Below, in pieces: positions 1 through 12,803 of a stretch of 64,000 nt of DNA. The stretch covers positions 70,090,186-70,154,185 of the forward strand of contig CM056743.1 of the NCBI GenBank assembly GCA_029851415.1, read 5' to 3'. The DNA is from Eretmocerus hayati. Its lineage: Eukaryota > Arthropoda > Insecta > Hymenoptera > Aphelinidae. The number at the start of each line of letters is the position of its first letter. The first letter of the stretch is position 1. Position numbers and translations under genes: made by a program. Under the pieces are notes generated by a model that worked only from the letters and a program-made list of their open reading frames with translations, made no database searches and had not been told where the DNA came from.

Positions 1-1730
1 AGGATCGGTCGTACTTCTTGACTTTTTTGGGGGCATTGATCATCGAATTAACGATAATCTCTTGAAGTGCAAAGAGCTTTACATAGTCTTTGCTCGGCAT
101 GATGAGGTTGTGTGCTAGAATTCGCACTACCGAGATGAGTCACTTGTGCTTAGTGTGCACGGTGAGGGGTGAGAACTAATGCCCAAATTGCACTATGAAA
201 ACATGGATGCACGAGGATGTGCAAGTCCAAGCTCGGGGTGGGGGTAGAGCGAACGAATCTGTATCACTCACATAACAAGCGTAGCACAATATACCAGCTC
301 TGAGGATATCGAGCTCTGGTAAAAAAGACTCGGCCGAAGGAGAGTAACTTCTGGCAACCACAAGCAATACATTGCGGTGCGAGACAATTGAGGCTGGTTC
401 TGCCGAAAAAAGACTAAAAACAGTACTATTTGCGCTTTTACACTCAATGTTCAGTGAGACTCGAGGCCCGCAAGTATTTGAAACGGGTGAGTTCACAGCG
501 TGAGCAAAGTGACAGCTGAGCGCAGGGTGAGGCGGGGTCGAACGTAGTATGTAGTAATACGTTCACACATGCATAAGCATAGCACACATTGCCAGCTTTG
601 CAAAAAGTCGAGCGCGAGAGAGAGAGAGCGACTCGAAAGAGTGAGTGAGATAGCGCACACAGTGTACAGTGCACTACTCAAACATATGGCCTAAACGGAT
701 GATGTCCAATCGGCCGAAGTAGGGGTACTCAGCGAGAGAGAGACTCGCGAGAGAGACAATAAGGTGAGGTACGCGGCGCGGCAAGAAGGGCTTGCTTACA
801 CGCGTCAACGGCTGTTCGAACAGCACATCAGGTGATTGGCTGCTCTACACAATGAAAGCTCACACGGACTAGAGTGACGTCTCGTGTGGCGCGATGGAAA
901 TTTGACCAACTCGGCCGTTACAGCGGTGCGAGAGAGATAGAAGATCTCTCCCGTAGATGATCCCCACGTGTAGCTGCAAGCTTACACAGGGTTTATGGGG
1001 TTCGCGCGACGATGCGGTTTTGACTTGCACGCGAGGATGGTGCAATCACTTTTTCGTACAATGCTCGGACGTTGCTCAGCTCGTTGATGATGAGCAGAGA
1101 GCGAGGGGACAGGCGTCAAAATTTGGCGCAATTGCCGCGCGGGAAATCGTGAGAACCGATTCACAACTTACTGCGAGTGACTGAAATTCACCATGAGATC
1201 GGTGAAAATCTGCTCCTGCCGGCTCCTCATCCGGCTCGAAGGACCAATGTTCGGGAGCTGAGGTGCTTCCCTTGGGGTTGAAACACAGGGATGAGCAGGC
1301 TGGAGCGGGGTTAGTGATCCAAGCCAGTGATTTGTAAATCTTGTGTAACTCCACAAAAATGACATTTATCCACTAAGCTTACGATCTAAATACACAGTTT
1401 GTCACTCGCGTTCAGTGCACTCAATCAGTCGTGCGAGGATTCACATTTCTCACCATCCGCGGGCACTTAGAAAGATACTTTGGTCGATATATATATGTAT
1501 ATAATGAGCGATCGTTGCGCGTACGGGGTAAACAAAGATCCGCCGTGGGCCTTGGTCAAGGCTGAACTTCATGCCACACGGGGCACCAGAGTGTAGGTCC
1601 GCCGTGGGCCAATATTGAGGCAAAACTTATTTCGAGCTGCGTGAGCTCTATTGAGAAGAGAGTGAAGACACACGCACGGATGTCATTGTCTAAGTGAGAT
1701 TGATCGCACGACAATACATATAAGAGTAAA
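1..1730. other. Gene-free stretch with GA-rich low complexity
   Basis: I see no coding region here. Short open frames on both strands lack any recognisable domain. GAGA-type simple repeats occur at about 615-632 and 735-765, and a short TA-rich run at about 1486-1503. No splice-supported exon chain is visible. Confidence 0.5.
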
Positions 1731-1743
1731 TTTGAGCGAGCGC

Positions 1744-2213
1744 TACTCGCTTCGCATACATAATTCCAGTCCTGAACAATTTGAAATGGTAAATCGCCAG
1801 ATCATTTACGGTGGTGAGAACTCTGATGGTAACAATTGCAGCAAGCTACTGAATAATATAAACCTCATCGGAAGCAGAGATAAACCTTCTGTTAATAAAT
1901 GTGTGAAGATTTTGGAAAGTTTTGAAGAAGTCGTGAGAGCTTGTTTTGGCACGAATCTCGATCCACAATATGCTGATAAACTAAAAGATCTTCGCAGTTG
2001 CTATCTAAATTCGGGTATTTGTTACACCGAAAGCTCATGCAATTATGTATCATTTGTAGTAGAACTGGAACTGGTCTTGGAAAGTACAGCGAACAAGCAT
2101 TCCAGTCAGTTCATCACGAATTCAGTGAAATTTGGAAGAAATATGGAGTTCACTCTGCTCATTCAGATCATCTTTTCCGCGCAGTATGCGAAATCAATGA
2201 ATTGCATGTATGA
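1744..2213 (+). pseudogene. Frameshifted relic of a transposon-associated protein
   Basis: Two overlapping frames together resemble a protein type that is common as multi-copy, unnamed genes in insect and cnidarian genomes and is usually tied to DNA transposons. Frame 1 (to about 2035) carries a region with GGENSDGNNCSKLLNN and then VVRACFGTNLDPQYADKLKD. The reading then shifts by one base to the frame of 1998-2213, which carries CSRTGTGLGKYSEQ, SVHHEFSEIWKKY and a final FRAVCEINELH. The SEQ-(x)n-SVHHEF block and the closing AVC-x-x-N-x-x-H block are what I recognise. I cannot name the superfamily with confidence. The frameshift, the short length and the absence of a catalytic core make it a broken fragment, not a gene. 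No flanking terminal repeats were seen. Confidence 0.5.
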
Positions 2214-2279
2214 CTTATTTTTTCAACGATTCGTAGAAGGATATAAGATATCTTCCTATTCTGATGGAGATTAAACGGT

Positions 2280-4470
2280 AAATGTTACAGAATATAAAAT
2301 GTGAAAGTGTATCTCTTCAGTTAGTGCACCCTGTGATATTTAATACAATGATAATCGAGCGAGACTTTTGTTTATAGAATCTGATCATGTGAGAGGGGTC
2401 TTCAATATGTCAACAAGATTGTACTTATTGAAGATTCAATTCGCATTAAAACAACAGTTCGAAAAAAATTCAACACTTTTTTTGTTAGGGCGCTGTCCAG
2501 ATATTGCTCCTTACTTACATTCAGAATTCCAATCAAATGATGAGAAGGTCTCGGGCATACCAAATACTAGTGAAATAAGTCACTATTGATATGTATGTAC
2601 ATACACCTCTTCAGTATTCATGAAATCCATGTCCCCTGATCACAAAGGATACCCTAGGATTTTACGTAAATTTTTTCGGTAAAAGAGTGTTCCCTGCTCT
2701 ACTAGGTGTGTCCGTGCTTGCGGACAAAACGGGGCGAAGCGAGGTTGGGAAAAGTTGTATAACTGGTCAATGAATTCTTATCATTACACGAATATTTTGG
2801 GGCCGGCATATCCTATTGACCTGATTACGAATGTCTTGTGTATTCTTCGGCGTAAAAAACGAATTCACAGTTTTTTGCGCGCCGGGATTCTTTGTTACAT
2901 GTGAAATACCTGGTGTTTCATTTTGAGGATTCCTTGTTTCACCAGATAAGAATCCCGCGGTGGAAGCTCAAAATGGAGACCGGGGTTGCGTTCGGGCGGT
3001 AATTTTTCGTCGGCAAAGCATATTTGGGTACCCCGCTCGCGCGCAATTTCTTCTCGCTTTTTTGAATACCGCAAAGATTATTGCTCAAGCAGATGATGAT
3101 TGGTTGTGATGCTGAGAATCGTAAAATACGTTTATATTATGGGCGTCCACCGATTAGGACCACCGATGCTCCCATGGCCACTTCAATTCCCCCGGAACAT
3201 CTTCACATTATACTATGTATTTTGTACCCTGAACCGATTTTCCGAGGTTGCTCTTTCGAATTCCACATTTTTTTGGCTGTGACAACTTTTAGTGCAAAAT
3301 TATGGTTTTTCACCAATATTATCTTGAGTTTTATGAATTTCTGGGGGAAAACACTTCAGAACAAATTTGTGGGTCGTGGAATTTCTCACAGAGAAGGTTC
3401 CTACGAGTGTTCTGGGAAATAAAAACGCGAGTCGGAAAGTGCGCGCAAAGGCGCTCGACGTAGTTAACATTCGTTTGAATGGGACCGTAACCGTTGCGAT
3501 GTTAGATGTGCTGCCATTGGACAGTTTGTATTTCCTGATGAAGCGACTGGATGCATCTCGAAGGGGATCTGGAGTAGCAGAAACTAAAAGAGTGCAGATC
3601 CTGAGCGACGCGTGTCAGCAGTCTTGGTGCGAGAACGGCGTTTTGACACACTTATTTCTCTTTCGTCTGAGCCATGCCCGAAGGGTTTCGTTAATAGAGA
3701 GATACGACTTGTGCCATTATGAAGTGAATTCTGTCCTCTTCGGAATGCGAATGGTTGCCTAGCCCTAAATTGAGAACTGTCAAATTGGCAGCAAGATTAG
3801 TAGCACTGCGTCAGACGCCCTATTCAAGTCGATGGTAATGAATGCACGGAATAGTTTCAGCGCATTTTCCCGGCCCAGGCATGGCTTTTCCGAGAAACTT
3901 ATAGGGACTTCCTCCTTAGAAAATGCTGCGTTCTACAACTTTGATCTCATGAGATTTCCTGAGATTGCACCTGAAAAACACAATTTCTCACTAAAAATCT
4001 TCCACATACAACGAAGACTAGCACTTCATTAGTGTCGACATCCCGCGCTAAGAAATTAAAATTCTGGTAGTGAGTAAAACTCGTCGCCATCTGGTGGTGT
4101 GAGGCCGAAACGCGTACGTCGCGTGGCTTGGTGCACCGAAGATGAATAGAAAGGAAACGCCAATAATGGCATAAACCTATAGTATTTACGTATCTCTGCC
4201 AATAATCTTCATTATTCAGCTTTGAGTCAATGAATCTGCATGACTCTGGAGATATGCACCCTTGAGCATGTCCCGAGCATGTGTGCAGAGTTTGGTGGAG
4301 ATTGGTTCGGTAGTTTTGTCAAATAAAAGTGCGAAAAAGCTGGCTTGAGTCGTGGTAAGGAAAGGGGCTTCGCCCCAATAAACCATTTCGAACTATTTGG
4401 ATCTTATTTAGGCTCAATGAGGACCTCGGGTTTCGAAGATTGGGTCTTTTCACGTCGAATGTAGGTACTA
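2280..4470. other. No supported gene
   Basis: Open frames between 3081 and 3762 show no known domain and have no convincing start or splice context. The segment at about 4065-4380 has the feel of an old dispersed repeat (short conserved blocks ending in a GTGCGAAAAAGCTGGC-like run), but I could not define its ends. Confidence 0.35.
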
Positions 4471-5395
4471 TGGTTATTTCGAATTGTCGATTTCAAAGCA
4501 AGAACCGAGAGTGAGTGATAAAGTAAATAGGCTATTTTCAGAGAATAGCTTAAAAAATGTCGAAATCGACTTTATTTTGAAAAACCTCAACCAATTTTTT
4601 CCATTCTTGTTGGAAAATGATCTACTCATGACCCCGAAACATGCCCCAGAGAAAAATCCCATGTTGAAGCAACTCAACCTCTTTCGACTGAATGACTCAC
4701 CGTGCCTGATGTGCATGTGTGTTGAACTTGAACGATATCTCACTTTTAAAAGGAGGCTTGGGAGGATTCTATGGCTCAAGCTATAGGTGACACACTTAGA
4801 TGTTAACTCTCCATGCGTTCCGTACCCTCAATTCTAACTCTACTGCAGTAATGGATCCATCATCTCACTCAAATTTCCTATTTTGCATTCCCAATGCTGA
4901 CTCTGTCCCACTCATTTAATTTTTAGTGAAGAGAACAAATGTCTGATCCTTGATCATGTTTTTTAAGCGGAATTCAAGATTCCAAGAGTGTATTGTTCTA
5001 AAACTGATGAATGCACATTGGATACATAGCACTGGTTTTCCCCTAATTATTAATTCTATCCAGATGACTTTGGCTAATAACGAAATCGAGTGGTATACGC
5101 TAGCTTCTTGTTCGAATATATCATTACAGTTGAACTGCTCTTGAACTTCAGCACCACAAAGATCAGAATGTCGCATTTTTCACAATCTCAACAGAGATTC
5201 ATGATAGTAGATGTACTAATGTACGATCATCTTCGGTTCAACCGTAGGTAAATTCAACTCCGACTTTGGTCATGCACTGATTCATATTCTTATTTTTCTC
5301 GTTTCATCCCTGAATAGGTCTTGTTTTAGATTGTCCACAGTGAAGATTCTCTAACTCAAGAGAATTTCGGGACTGCACGTTTTCCCCTCTAATAT
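4471..5395. other. No supported gene
   Basis: Opposed open frames at 4474-4786 and 4916-5176 overlay each other on the two strands and look like chance. No domain, splice signal or repeat boundary was recognised. Confidence 0.35.
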
Positions 5396-5399
5396 GAGT

Positions 5400-6840
5400 A
5401 TCGTATAGAAATCCAATGCCGTTCTGAGGTGGATATCGCATAATATCTCATGCGTATCGGGTCACTTATATCGTTTCGTATCTCATGTCATCGTAAGCTC
5501 ATATTATGACGAACTAGTCACGTATCGTAGAGAATCTCACAGTATCGCACAGAATCGCGTGGTATCGTTTGATATCCCGTGATATCGTATGAAGATACAT
5601 GGCATCTCTAGGGTGAGTATCGTATGGTACCATATTAGTATCAGGCCATGAATATCAATCAGTATCGTATAGTATCGTGAGCGTATATTCTACTCGAAAA
5701 GTCGCGTATCGCACAGTATATCATAGTATCTCACAGAATCCAACAGTATAGTTTGATATCTCATGGTATCGTATGAGAATACAGGGCATCTCTAGGGTGA
5801 GTATCGTATGGTATCATATTAGTATCAGGCCATGAATATCAGTGTCATATAGTTTGGTAAGCGTATATTCTGCCCGAAAAGTCGCGTATCGTACAGTATA
5901 TCACAGTATCTCACAGAACCCAAGAGTATCGTTTGATATCTCGTTGTATCGTATAAGAGGACAAGGCATTCCTAGGGTGAGTATCGTATGGTATCATATT
6001 AGTATCAGGCCGAAAATATCAATCAGTATCGTATAGTATCGTGAGGGTGTATTCTACTCGAAAAGTCGCGTATCGTATAGTATATTACAGTATCTCTCAG
6101 AATCCAACAGTATCGTTTGATATCTCATGGTATTGTATAAGAATGTAGGGCATCCCTAGGGTGAGTATCGTATGGTATCATATTAGTATTAGGCCAAAAA
6201 TATCAATCAGTATCCTATAGTATAGTAAGGGTATATTGGACTCGAAAAGTTGCGTATTGTACAGTATATCACAGTATCTCAGAGAATCCAACAGTATCGT
6301 TTGATATCTCATGGTATTGTATAAGAATGCAGGGCATTCCTGGGGTGAGTATCGCATGGTATCATATGAGTATCAGACCAAAAGATCGATCAGTATCGTA
6401 CAGTGACGTAAGGGTACATTTCACTCGAAAAGTCGCGTATCGTACAGTATATCACAGTATTTTATAGAATCCAACAATATCGTTTGATATCTTATAGTAT
6501 CGTATGAGAATGCAGGGCATCTCTAGAGGGTGAGTATCGTATGGTATCATATTAGTATCAGGCCATGAATATCAGTGTCGTATAGTATGGTAAGCGTATA
6601 TTCTACTCGAAAAGTCGCGTATCGTACAGTATATCATAGTATCTCATGGAATCCAACAATATCGTTTGATATATTATGGTATCGCATAAGAATACCGGGC
6701 ATTCCTAGGGCGATTATCGTATCATATCTCATTAGTATATCACTGCACATGATGTTGATTCTACATGAGTATCGCATGGTATCCCATGTGTATCTGTGGA
6801 AATGTATCGAATAGTATCTCTCGACACCCTCATCCCGAAA
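5400..6840. repeat. Tandem array of ~183-bp units built from a GTATC-like subrepeat
   Basis: The marker GGCATYYCTAGGGTGAGTATCG recurs in degraded form at about 5601, 5785, 5965, 6149, 6333, 6516 and 6698, spacings of 184, 180, 184, 184, 183 and 182 bp. Each unit also contains ACTCGAAAAGTYGCGTATYG and an AATCCAACAGTATCGTTTGATATC-like stretch. Inside each unit the motif AGTATC/GTATCGTA recurs about every 10-20 bp, so the 183-bp unit seems to have grown out of a much shorter repeat. The first and last units are diverged. Open frames here (for example 5842-6036 and 6575-6814) are translations of the repeat. Confidence 0.93.
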
Positions 6841-7365
6841 TATCACTGCTGCACCTGTTCATGAGTATATAACAGCCCCCTCGAATATCCTGCTTTCAAA
6901 GCAGAGATGCTTTCGAGCCTACCGTCGCCGAGATTTTGAGAACCAAAAAGGACGAGGACTCTTGCCGGTGGTCAGATTTTCGGGCCTGGAGTGGGCTTCT
7001 TCCGGGTCACAGAGCTCGCAGAAGGGGGTGGGGAGGAGAGGGCTCAAAAATGTACCGACAAGTGGGAATTTCCTATATTACCTTCACAATCTCCCTTGTA
7101 ATGTTCTAATCCCGCTTGATCCAAAATTACTCAACTGTACATAGGGTGAGCATATCGAGCATATATTTATACTTATTCGACACACTGAGAGAAATTTGGT
7201 GATCAAATGTATAAGTTCGACAATAGTTTTTGTTGATTCTCTCAACTGTCGTATAGGACATTGTGAGAATCGATACTCTTCATAAGATTCGAAACAGAAT
7301 TTGTTGCAAAATCGACAAAGTTCAATAATTCCGTTATAAAAGTTGCTGACGTACATAAAATAGCC
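6841..7365. other. No supported gene
   Basis: Unique-looking sequence after the satellite array. Short open frames only; no domain or repeat boundary recognised. Confidence 0.35.
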
Positions 7366-7374
7366 TTTGTGGAG

Positions 7375-7550
7375 GCATTCGTCTCGATCCTTTTAAAAGA
7401 AGTTTCATCGAGATTGGTGCAGAATTGAGTGAGCTTTTTTGCGGAAATGATTTTGAGTATTGCTCAAGTTTTTCCTGCAAAAAGCCACCCAATTCTGCAT
7501 CCAACCTCGATGAAACGTTTAGAAAGTTTGCAGAAAAATAATACGTACGG
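7375..7550. repeat. Diverged palindromic MITE-like fragment
   Basis: TTTCATCGAGATTGGTGCAG near 7405 is matched in inverted orientation by CTGCATCCAACCTCGATGAAA near 7495, so the segment can fold into a hairpin. The same internal motif (TCATCGAGATCGGTGC) occurs in the two 396-bp MITE copies at 8393 and 18547, so this is probably a diverged or truncated relative. Its outer ends were not defined. Confidence 0.5.
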
Positions 7551-7954
7551 GGGTATTCATCGTTCCTCTGTACGTTGCAGCAATCAAGGTATGTGCTCTT
7601 TGTTCCTTGTTTACAATGGATATGTATCCCAGATATGGATCCCAGATCTCCCGCAAAAATCATTGCCGTATCTACCCATAGTATGATGGCTATAGTTTGA
7701 TGAATATAGGCCGCTCTATCAGCTTCACTGTCACAGCAATCAAGGTACGTGCTCGTTATTTCAGCCCTAGTTAGGATTACATGAATTTTTCCATATCCCA
7801 AAAAAATCACTGTATTATTTGCAATAGTTTTTTATGGCGACACTCGTTTCTTAGCTGGAATGGGAGAATTGATACCCCCACCCACTTCAATTATTACCCC
7901 GTTTGGGGCCGGCTCGCGTTTGGGAACCAACCGATTGAATGCCCCTCGTTTCGC

Positions 7955-7998
7955 GATCAATATGGCTTGCATTTGAAAAAATGCAAGCCATATTGATC
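7955..7998. repeat. Perfect 20-bp hairpin with a 4-nt loop
   Basis: GATCAATATGGCTTGCATTT (7955-7974) is followed by a GAAA loop and its exact reverse complement (7979-7998). No T-run follows that would suggest a Pol III terminator, and the stem is too short for a typical miRNA precursor. Confidence 0.8.
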
Positions 7999-8392
7999 AA
8001 AAATGCATTAGAAAAAATTCAAGATGTAGAAAATATTATTTTTCATATTCATTTTTCCTTATCTCCACCTTATCGACACCTAAACCAAGATTTTTTATAC
8101 GTTCTTGTTCCACTTCGCCGAGCTTTGTTTATTGCCCCAAAAAAGTCCCCATCTTGTAGGAACTATTTCACCTTCTGGTTTAGTCGTTCGCATGCGCGAG
8201 TTTTTCAAGTTGACCTTCGTCAGTCTTTTCAGGCATCAAACAGGAACTTACGGGTAGTGTCGAAGATGGCCGGGGCAGTGGATATCGTCGCGGTTGCATG
8301 ACCAGCGCAATTCTTGTCTGACCCATTATATTCGCCACCCGCAGCGTGATAATCTTCAATGTAGCTATAGATACACCATACCTACCCTTAAG

Positions 8393-8788
8393 AGTGCTCT
8401 CTACTTTTTGGAAAGCGACGGTGGCGCCTCTAGCGGTTCAATTGATTTATTCCCAACGATGATTTTTGAAAGAAACCACGCACGAAACCAATTGTACGGC
8501 CACCTGCAGATTATTTTTCTGCAAATTCTGAAAAAAGTTCCATCAAGATTAGTGCAAGATTGAGCCCACAAAGTCACGGAAAAAAATTCATCAACACTAT
8601 ACAGGTATTCCCCCAGCTTTGTGGGATCAATTCTGCACCGACATTATTGAAACTTTCTTTAAGATTTGAAAACAAATTCGCCACTGGTGCTGGTACATCG
8701 CGCGCCATGCTACGTTGCTTCGCGTATTTAATATTCACAATGAAACAATCTGACGTCAAGAAGGGGCTGAAAACAGCTAGAGAGCACT
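8393..8788 (+). mobile_element. 396-bp MITE, copy 1 (AGTGCTCTCTA ends)
   Basis: The left end AGTGCTCTCTACTTTTTGG and the right end CTAGAGAGCACT form a short terminal inverted repeat. Internally it has the GGTGGCGCCTCTAGCGG block near the left end and a palindromic core containing TCATCAAGATTAGTGC and CTTTGTGGGATCAATTCTGC. A second copy of the same 396-bp length lies at 18547-18942 in opposite orientation. No coding capacity. The target duplication could not be settled from the flanks. Confidence 0.75.
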
Positions 8789-9934
8789 CCTAGGCAATTT
8801 TTTCAGACATTTTTCTCAGTACAAAGTTCTGTACACTCAAAGCCATGTCAAATTCCCCAACATTCCTCGGTGCAATTCATGGAAGCATATACTGGAACTT
8901 CTTCTCAACTCTGACTTATTAAGCGATATCTATTGTTCAATCAGGACGACGATTCGCAGGCCTCCGTTTTAAGATGAGTAGAATAAGATATTTGGGATAA
9001 ACTTAGACTTTGTTGAAAAATCAACGATCCTACACTCACTGAAATCTCGGTGTTGATCAATCGACTAATTACACCGAAGATTCCACAATTTAGCTGACTC
9101 TTTCCCCAAGTGCACGGAAAGGCGGGCATGAGCTAAAATAACAAAAATAATCGTTTCATGGTTTCATGACGTTCTGAAAATTTTGTAAAATATCCAATGC
9201 AAGAACTATGAAAGATCAATTCCTGATCTCAACAAATTTGTCTTTGTCACTTGTTCATGACTTTGCGCTTAGAATTGATCAGAATTCCTATCCAAACCAG
9301 CTACAGCTCGAAAACATTTTGAGTGATAGATTAGAACATAGTTTCTTTGTGTAATAGGCATCTTGCTTTTTTCTGAGCCCCTTGAGTGAAGGTTGTGCAT
9401 TTTAGAGCAATTTCAGTTGGACAAAATGCAATTCGAGAAAAAATTCTGAAAAATTTCCTCATCCCGAGCAAATTGTTCCAAAGTCGAGTGGCTTCAGAAT
9501 GATTTCAAGTATCGAGCTCTAAACCATGTCGTACCAAAACACGCTTCGTTATGTCCCAAACTATTGGCATAGAAGAGTCAAAATTTTTATTTATCTGGTG
9601 AGCCAACTATTCAGAGGCATTATTATAATTCATATGGCGATTGACCTGAATCCTAGGCTAATACTTAAAAAAGGTCCAGACCATTCTCTGATCTCGAGAG
9701 AGGTCATTTTATCTAGTTATTGACAATGAAACAATTTATTTCTCTGGAACCTGAGAACGATTGCGCCCTTTCTAAGTATCAGTTTAGTATTCCGGTCAAT
9801 TGCCATATGAATTGAGATATGCTTCGGAACAGTTGGCCCATCAGATTAATAAAAGTTCTGACTCTCTTATGCTAATAGCATGGGAGTAATTCCACGAGAA
9901 AACGATGTATGGTCGACAGTTAGGTCTCAGATTG
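8789..9934. other. No supported gene
   Basis: AT-rich sequence with only short unsupported open frames. No domain, splice chain or repeat boundary recognised. Confidence 0.35.
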
Positions 9935-11215
9935 CTTTCGACGTGAACTTTTTCGATTTCATAGGTTGAAAAATGAAATTCCTTCACCATAAAAAAAATT
10001 AAAAAATGTTTCTCGGACCCTGGTACACAAATCAGAATTAAATTTTCAACCTTTTTTAAGCAAAATTTTCGTAATTTTTTCACACTCAAATCGTTATAGC
10101 TCTAAGATTACCGTAGATAGAGGGACGCGGTTCGGTGCATCTGAAAGGCAAGCAAAAAGCCTATCGATAATCACCCCGGAGTTCTGGTTCTCATAGAACC
10201 TCGATTATATATGGATAATTCCGTAAAAATTATCTTTTATTTTTTTCCCCCAAAAAGCTTCTTTTTTGGAAGAATTAGAAGTACATTTTTTCATGCAAAG
10301 AGTTGTGTTCTCCGCGAATAAAATATTTTCAGAGTTTGAGTTTTAAGCTGTTTTCTGGGCATTTGTTCAATTTCAATGACAGAAAACCTCAATTTTCTGC
10401 GCATGCGCGAGATTTGAAGATTTCGAAACCAATTATTCCCAAAAGCTGAGTGAATTTCCCTCAAAATGACCACTTGTTGAGCATGAATTCATTGATTTAC
10501 ACCAAAGTCACGGTGGCTTTTGACAGCCACTACAAGAAAGCATCTCGGTAGGAGGTCCCATATTCGCTTCAGTCATTGCCTAGAAGCTTTCATGTTTCCG
10601 CTCAAATCGTTCTTCATCATTCGGGTGCTGCAATTCCGCTTTCAATTGATGAAATTGAACTCAACAGGAGGTCCTTTCGAAGGAAATTTTCTCAGCTTTT
10701 CAAAAAAAGTGGTTTTGGAATTCTATAATCTCGCGCATGCGCAAAAAATTGAGGTTTTCTGTCATTACAATTCAAAAAGCACCCAGAAAACAGCTTAAAA
10801 CCCAGAAATGCAGAGTGCCAATATTTTATTCGTGGAGAATAACTTTTGGCATGGAAAATATTCTCTTAAATCTTCCAAAACAAGAGTTCTTTGAAAAAAA
10901 AATAAGAAATGATTTTCACAGAATCATCCATATATAATCGAGGTTATATGAGAACCAGAACTCCGGCCGGCCAGAACTCCAGAGTGATTTTTTATAGGTA
11001 TTTTGCTCACCTTTCAAATGCGCCCTCTTTCCAACGTTATTTCGGAGCTATAACGATTTGAGTGTGAAAACGTTACGAAAGTTTTGCTCAAAAAAGTTGA
11101 ATACATATTTTTTCTATACGTGTACGAGGGCCTGAAAAAAATTTGAAAAATTTTTTTACCGTGACAGATGGTCTTATTTCAACCCATACAATCGAAAAAA
11201 TTCACTCGAAAAGTT
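9935..11215. mobile_element. 1.28-kb imperfect fold-back element (family A)
   Basis: The two halves are imperfect reverse complements around about 10574. Matching blocks include CACACTCAAATCGTTATAGCTC (10081) with its complement at 11045-11066, TCTCATAGAACCTCGATTATATATGG-type sequence near 10190 with its complement near 10930, and TTTTCTGCGCATGCGCGAG near 10390 with its complement near 10735. The outermost match is at about 9945 and 11202. There is no transposase ORF; the open frames at 10291, 10520 and 10737 are shadows of the arms. The GCGCATGCGC block and its neighbours recur in the 56412-58053 element, so the two look related. Ends and target duplication are approximate. Confidence 0.75.
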
Positions 11216-11821
11216 GTTTGCCAGTATGACGTCATTGGGAGCTCGACCAGTTGAATTCATTGTGAAGCCGATTGACTTTGAAACAATTTTTTCAAGATGG
11301 GAGAATTTTTAAAGATTTTTCCCCCAATTGCACCTTGTTCATCTGCAGTTGCTCTCAAACGCACAACCTTTACTTAAGGAGGTTCCTCTGGTCGAGAATT
11401 GACAGCGACATTTTGACGAAATTCAGATTACTCTTTTATAATGCTGATATGAGACTTATACTGAATTTTCAAGTCATGGGTTTAAATGTGAGCCGGAATA
11501 TCGACGTTTGTATTTCGCGAATTTAACACGGCGTCTTATGAAATATGCAAACTCTCTGAGCCCCCTCCATCATTTTCGGGTTAACTTGACAGCGAGTTTT
11601 TGATAGAAATTCTATGGTTCATAGAAAACTCACGCAAGAAATCATTGAGGAAATACTAACTCAATTGGTTATACTACTAACTGAAAATACTAACTTGAGT
11701 TGGTTACTTGTGAGTATTAGAATATTGAGCAGTTCTCGAGAAAAGATCATGTGTGGACTCGAACGTCTCAACAGCACGCTATGCAATACAAGGCGAACGT
11801 AGACCACACAGACAGACCGCT
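11216..11821. other. No supported gene
   Basis: Spacer between two fold-back elements. Short open frames at 11272 and 11614 show no known domain. Confidence 0.35.
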
Positions 11822-12803
11822 AATAGACTAGGCGAAATTCCCGACATCGTGTGCAAAAATGGGTTCATAGGATTTTTTAGTGGGATCCTATCCAGAAGAC
11901 CCTTCTCAAGCTAGTGATGCATGTTTCCAAGCCGAAATCGGGTGCAAAATTGTTTAAACCGAAATTACTTGAACAAATTGGGAAAATCACTCATTTTGCT
12001 CCGAAAACATCTTCATTAGGTAATCAGAGGTATTTTGAACAAAAAACTACTTCTGTTGTTTTTCTCTAGAAGCCATCATTTTCAAGCTATAAGCGTTTTA
12101 AAGTCGAAAATACACGGATTTTGCTATTATTAACGTTAAATAACAGCAACAACTAAACAAAAAATCAATGTTTCTAAAGTGCAAATATATTCTCTAGGAT
12201 GCCGTCTACAATATCCGACAGCAATAGCTGATGTTTCCGTCCGGGAAACACTTGTTTTTTGAAAATGTTCAATGCATTTTCCTTGTGGAGGTCGTATTGA
12301 CTATATAAATTGGTCCGCGGTATATACAGCTATACTGTCGCACCTAGAAACAGTGCATTGAACATTTTTGAAAAAAAGTGGTCCCCGGTCGGAAACATTA
12401 ATTACTGCTGTTAGGCCTTGTGGACGAGATCCTAAAGAATACATTCCCACCTTAGAGACATTGATTTTTCGTTCGGCTTTTGCTTTTATTCAACGTTAAA
12501 AATAGCAAAATTCGTGTTGTTTCAACTTTGAAACGCTTATAGATCGAAAATGATGGCTTCTAGAGAAAAACAACAGGTGTAACTTTCCGTTCAAAATACC
12601 TCAAATTACCTGACAAAGGTGTTCTCGGGACAAAATTAGTGATTTCCACAATTTGATAATTTTGGTTTAAACAATTTTGCACCCGATTTCGGCTTAGAAA
12701 CATACATTACTATCTAGAGTAGGGTCTTCTGGAGAGTATTCCACCAAGAAATTCCATGAACCTATTTTTTTCAAGCGATGGCGCTAATCTCGCCTAGTCT
12801 ATA
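11822..12803. mobile_element. 0.98-kb fold-back element (ATAGACTAGGCGA ends)
   Basis: The left end ATAGACTAGGCGA (11823) is matched by TCGCCTAGTCTAT (ending 12802). The arms pair throughout, for example the segment around AAGCCGAAATCGGGTGCAAA near 11930 with TTTGCACCCGATTTCGGCTT near 12680, and CTCTAGAAGCCATCATTTTC near 12066 with its complement near 12545. The centre is at about 12312. No ORF. The arms have diverged by substitutions and small indels, so the copy is not new. Confidence 0.8.

Noticed and set aside
3081..3762. Two overlapping plus-strand open frames as a gene
   Set aside because: No domain, no splice support, and composition typical of non-coding sequence nearby.
5842..6814. 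Plus-strand open frames reading SVYS-RKVAYRTVYHSIS
   Set aside because: They are translations of the 183-bp satellite.
5400..6840. CRISPR array
   Set aside because: Units are contiguous ~183-bp repeats without unique spacers, in a eukaryotic context.
7955..7998. microRNA precursor
   Set aside because: The stem is only 20 bp with a 4-nt loop, too short for a usual pre-miRNA, and no lower stem is visible.
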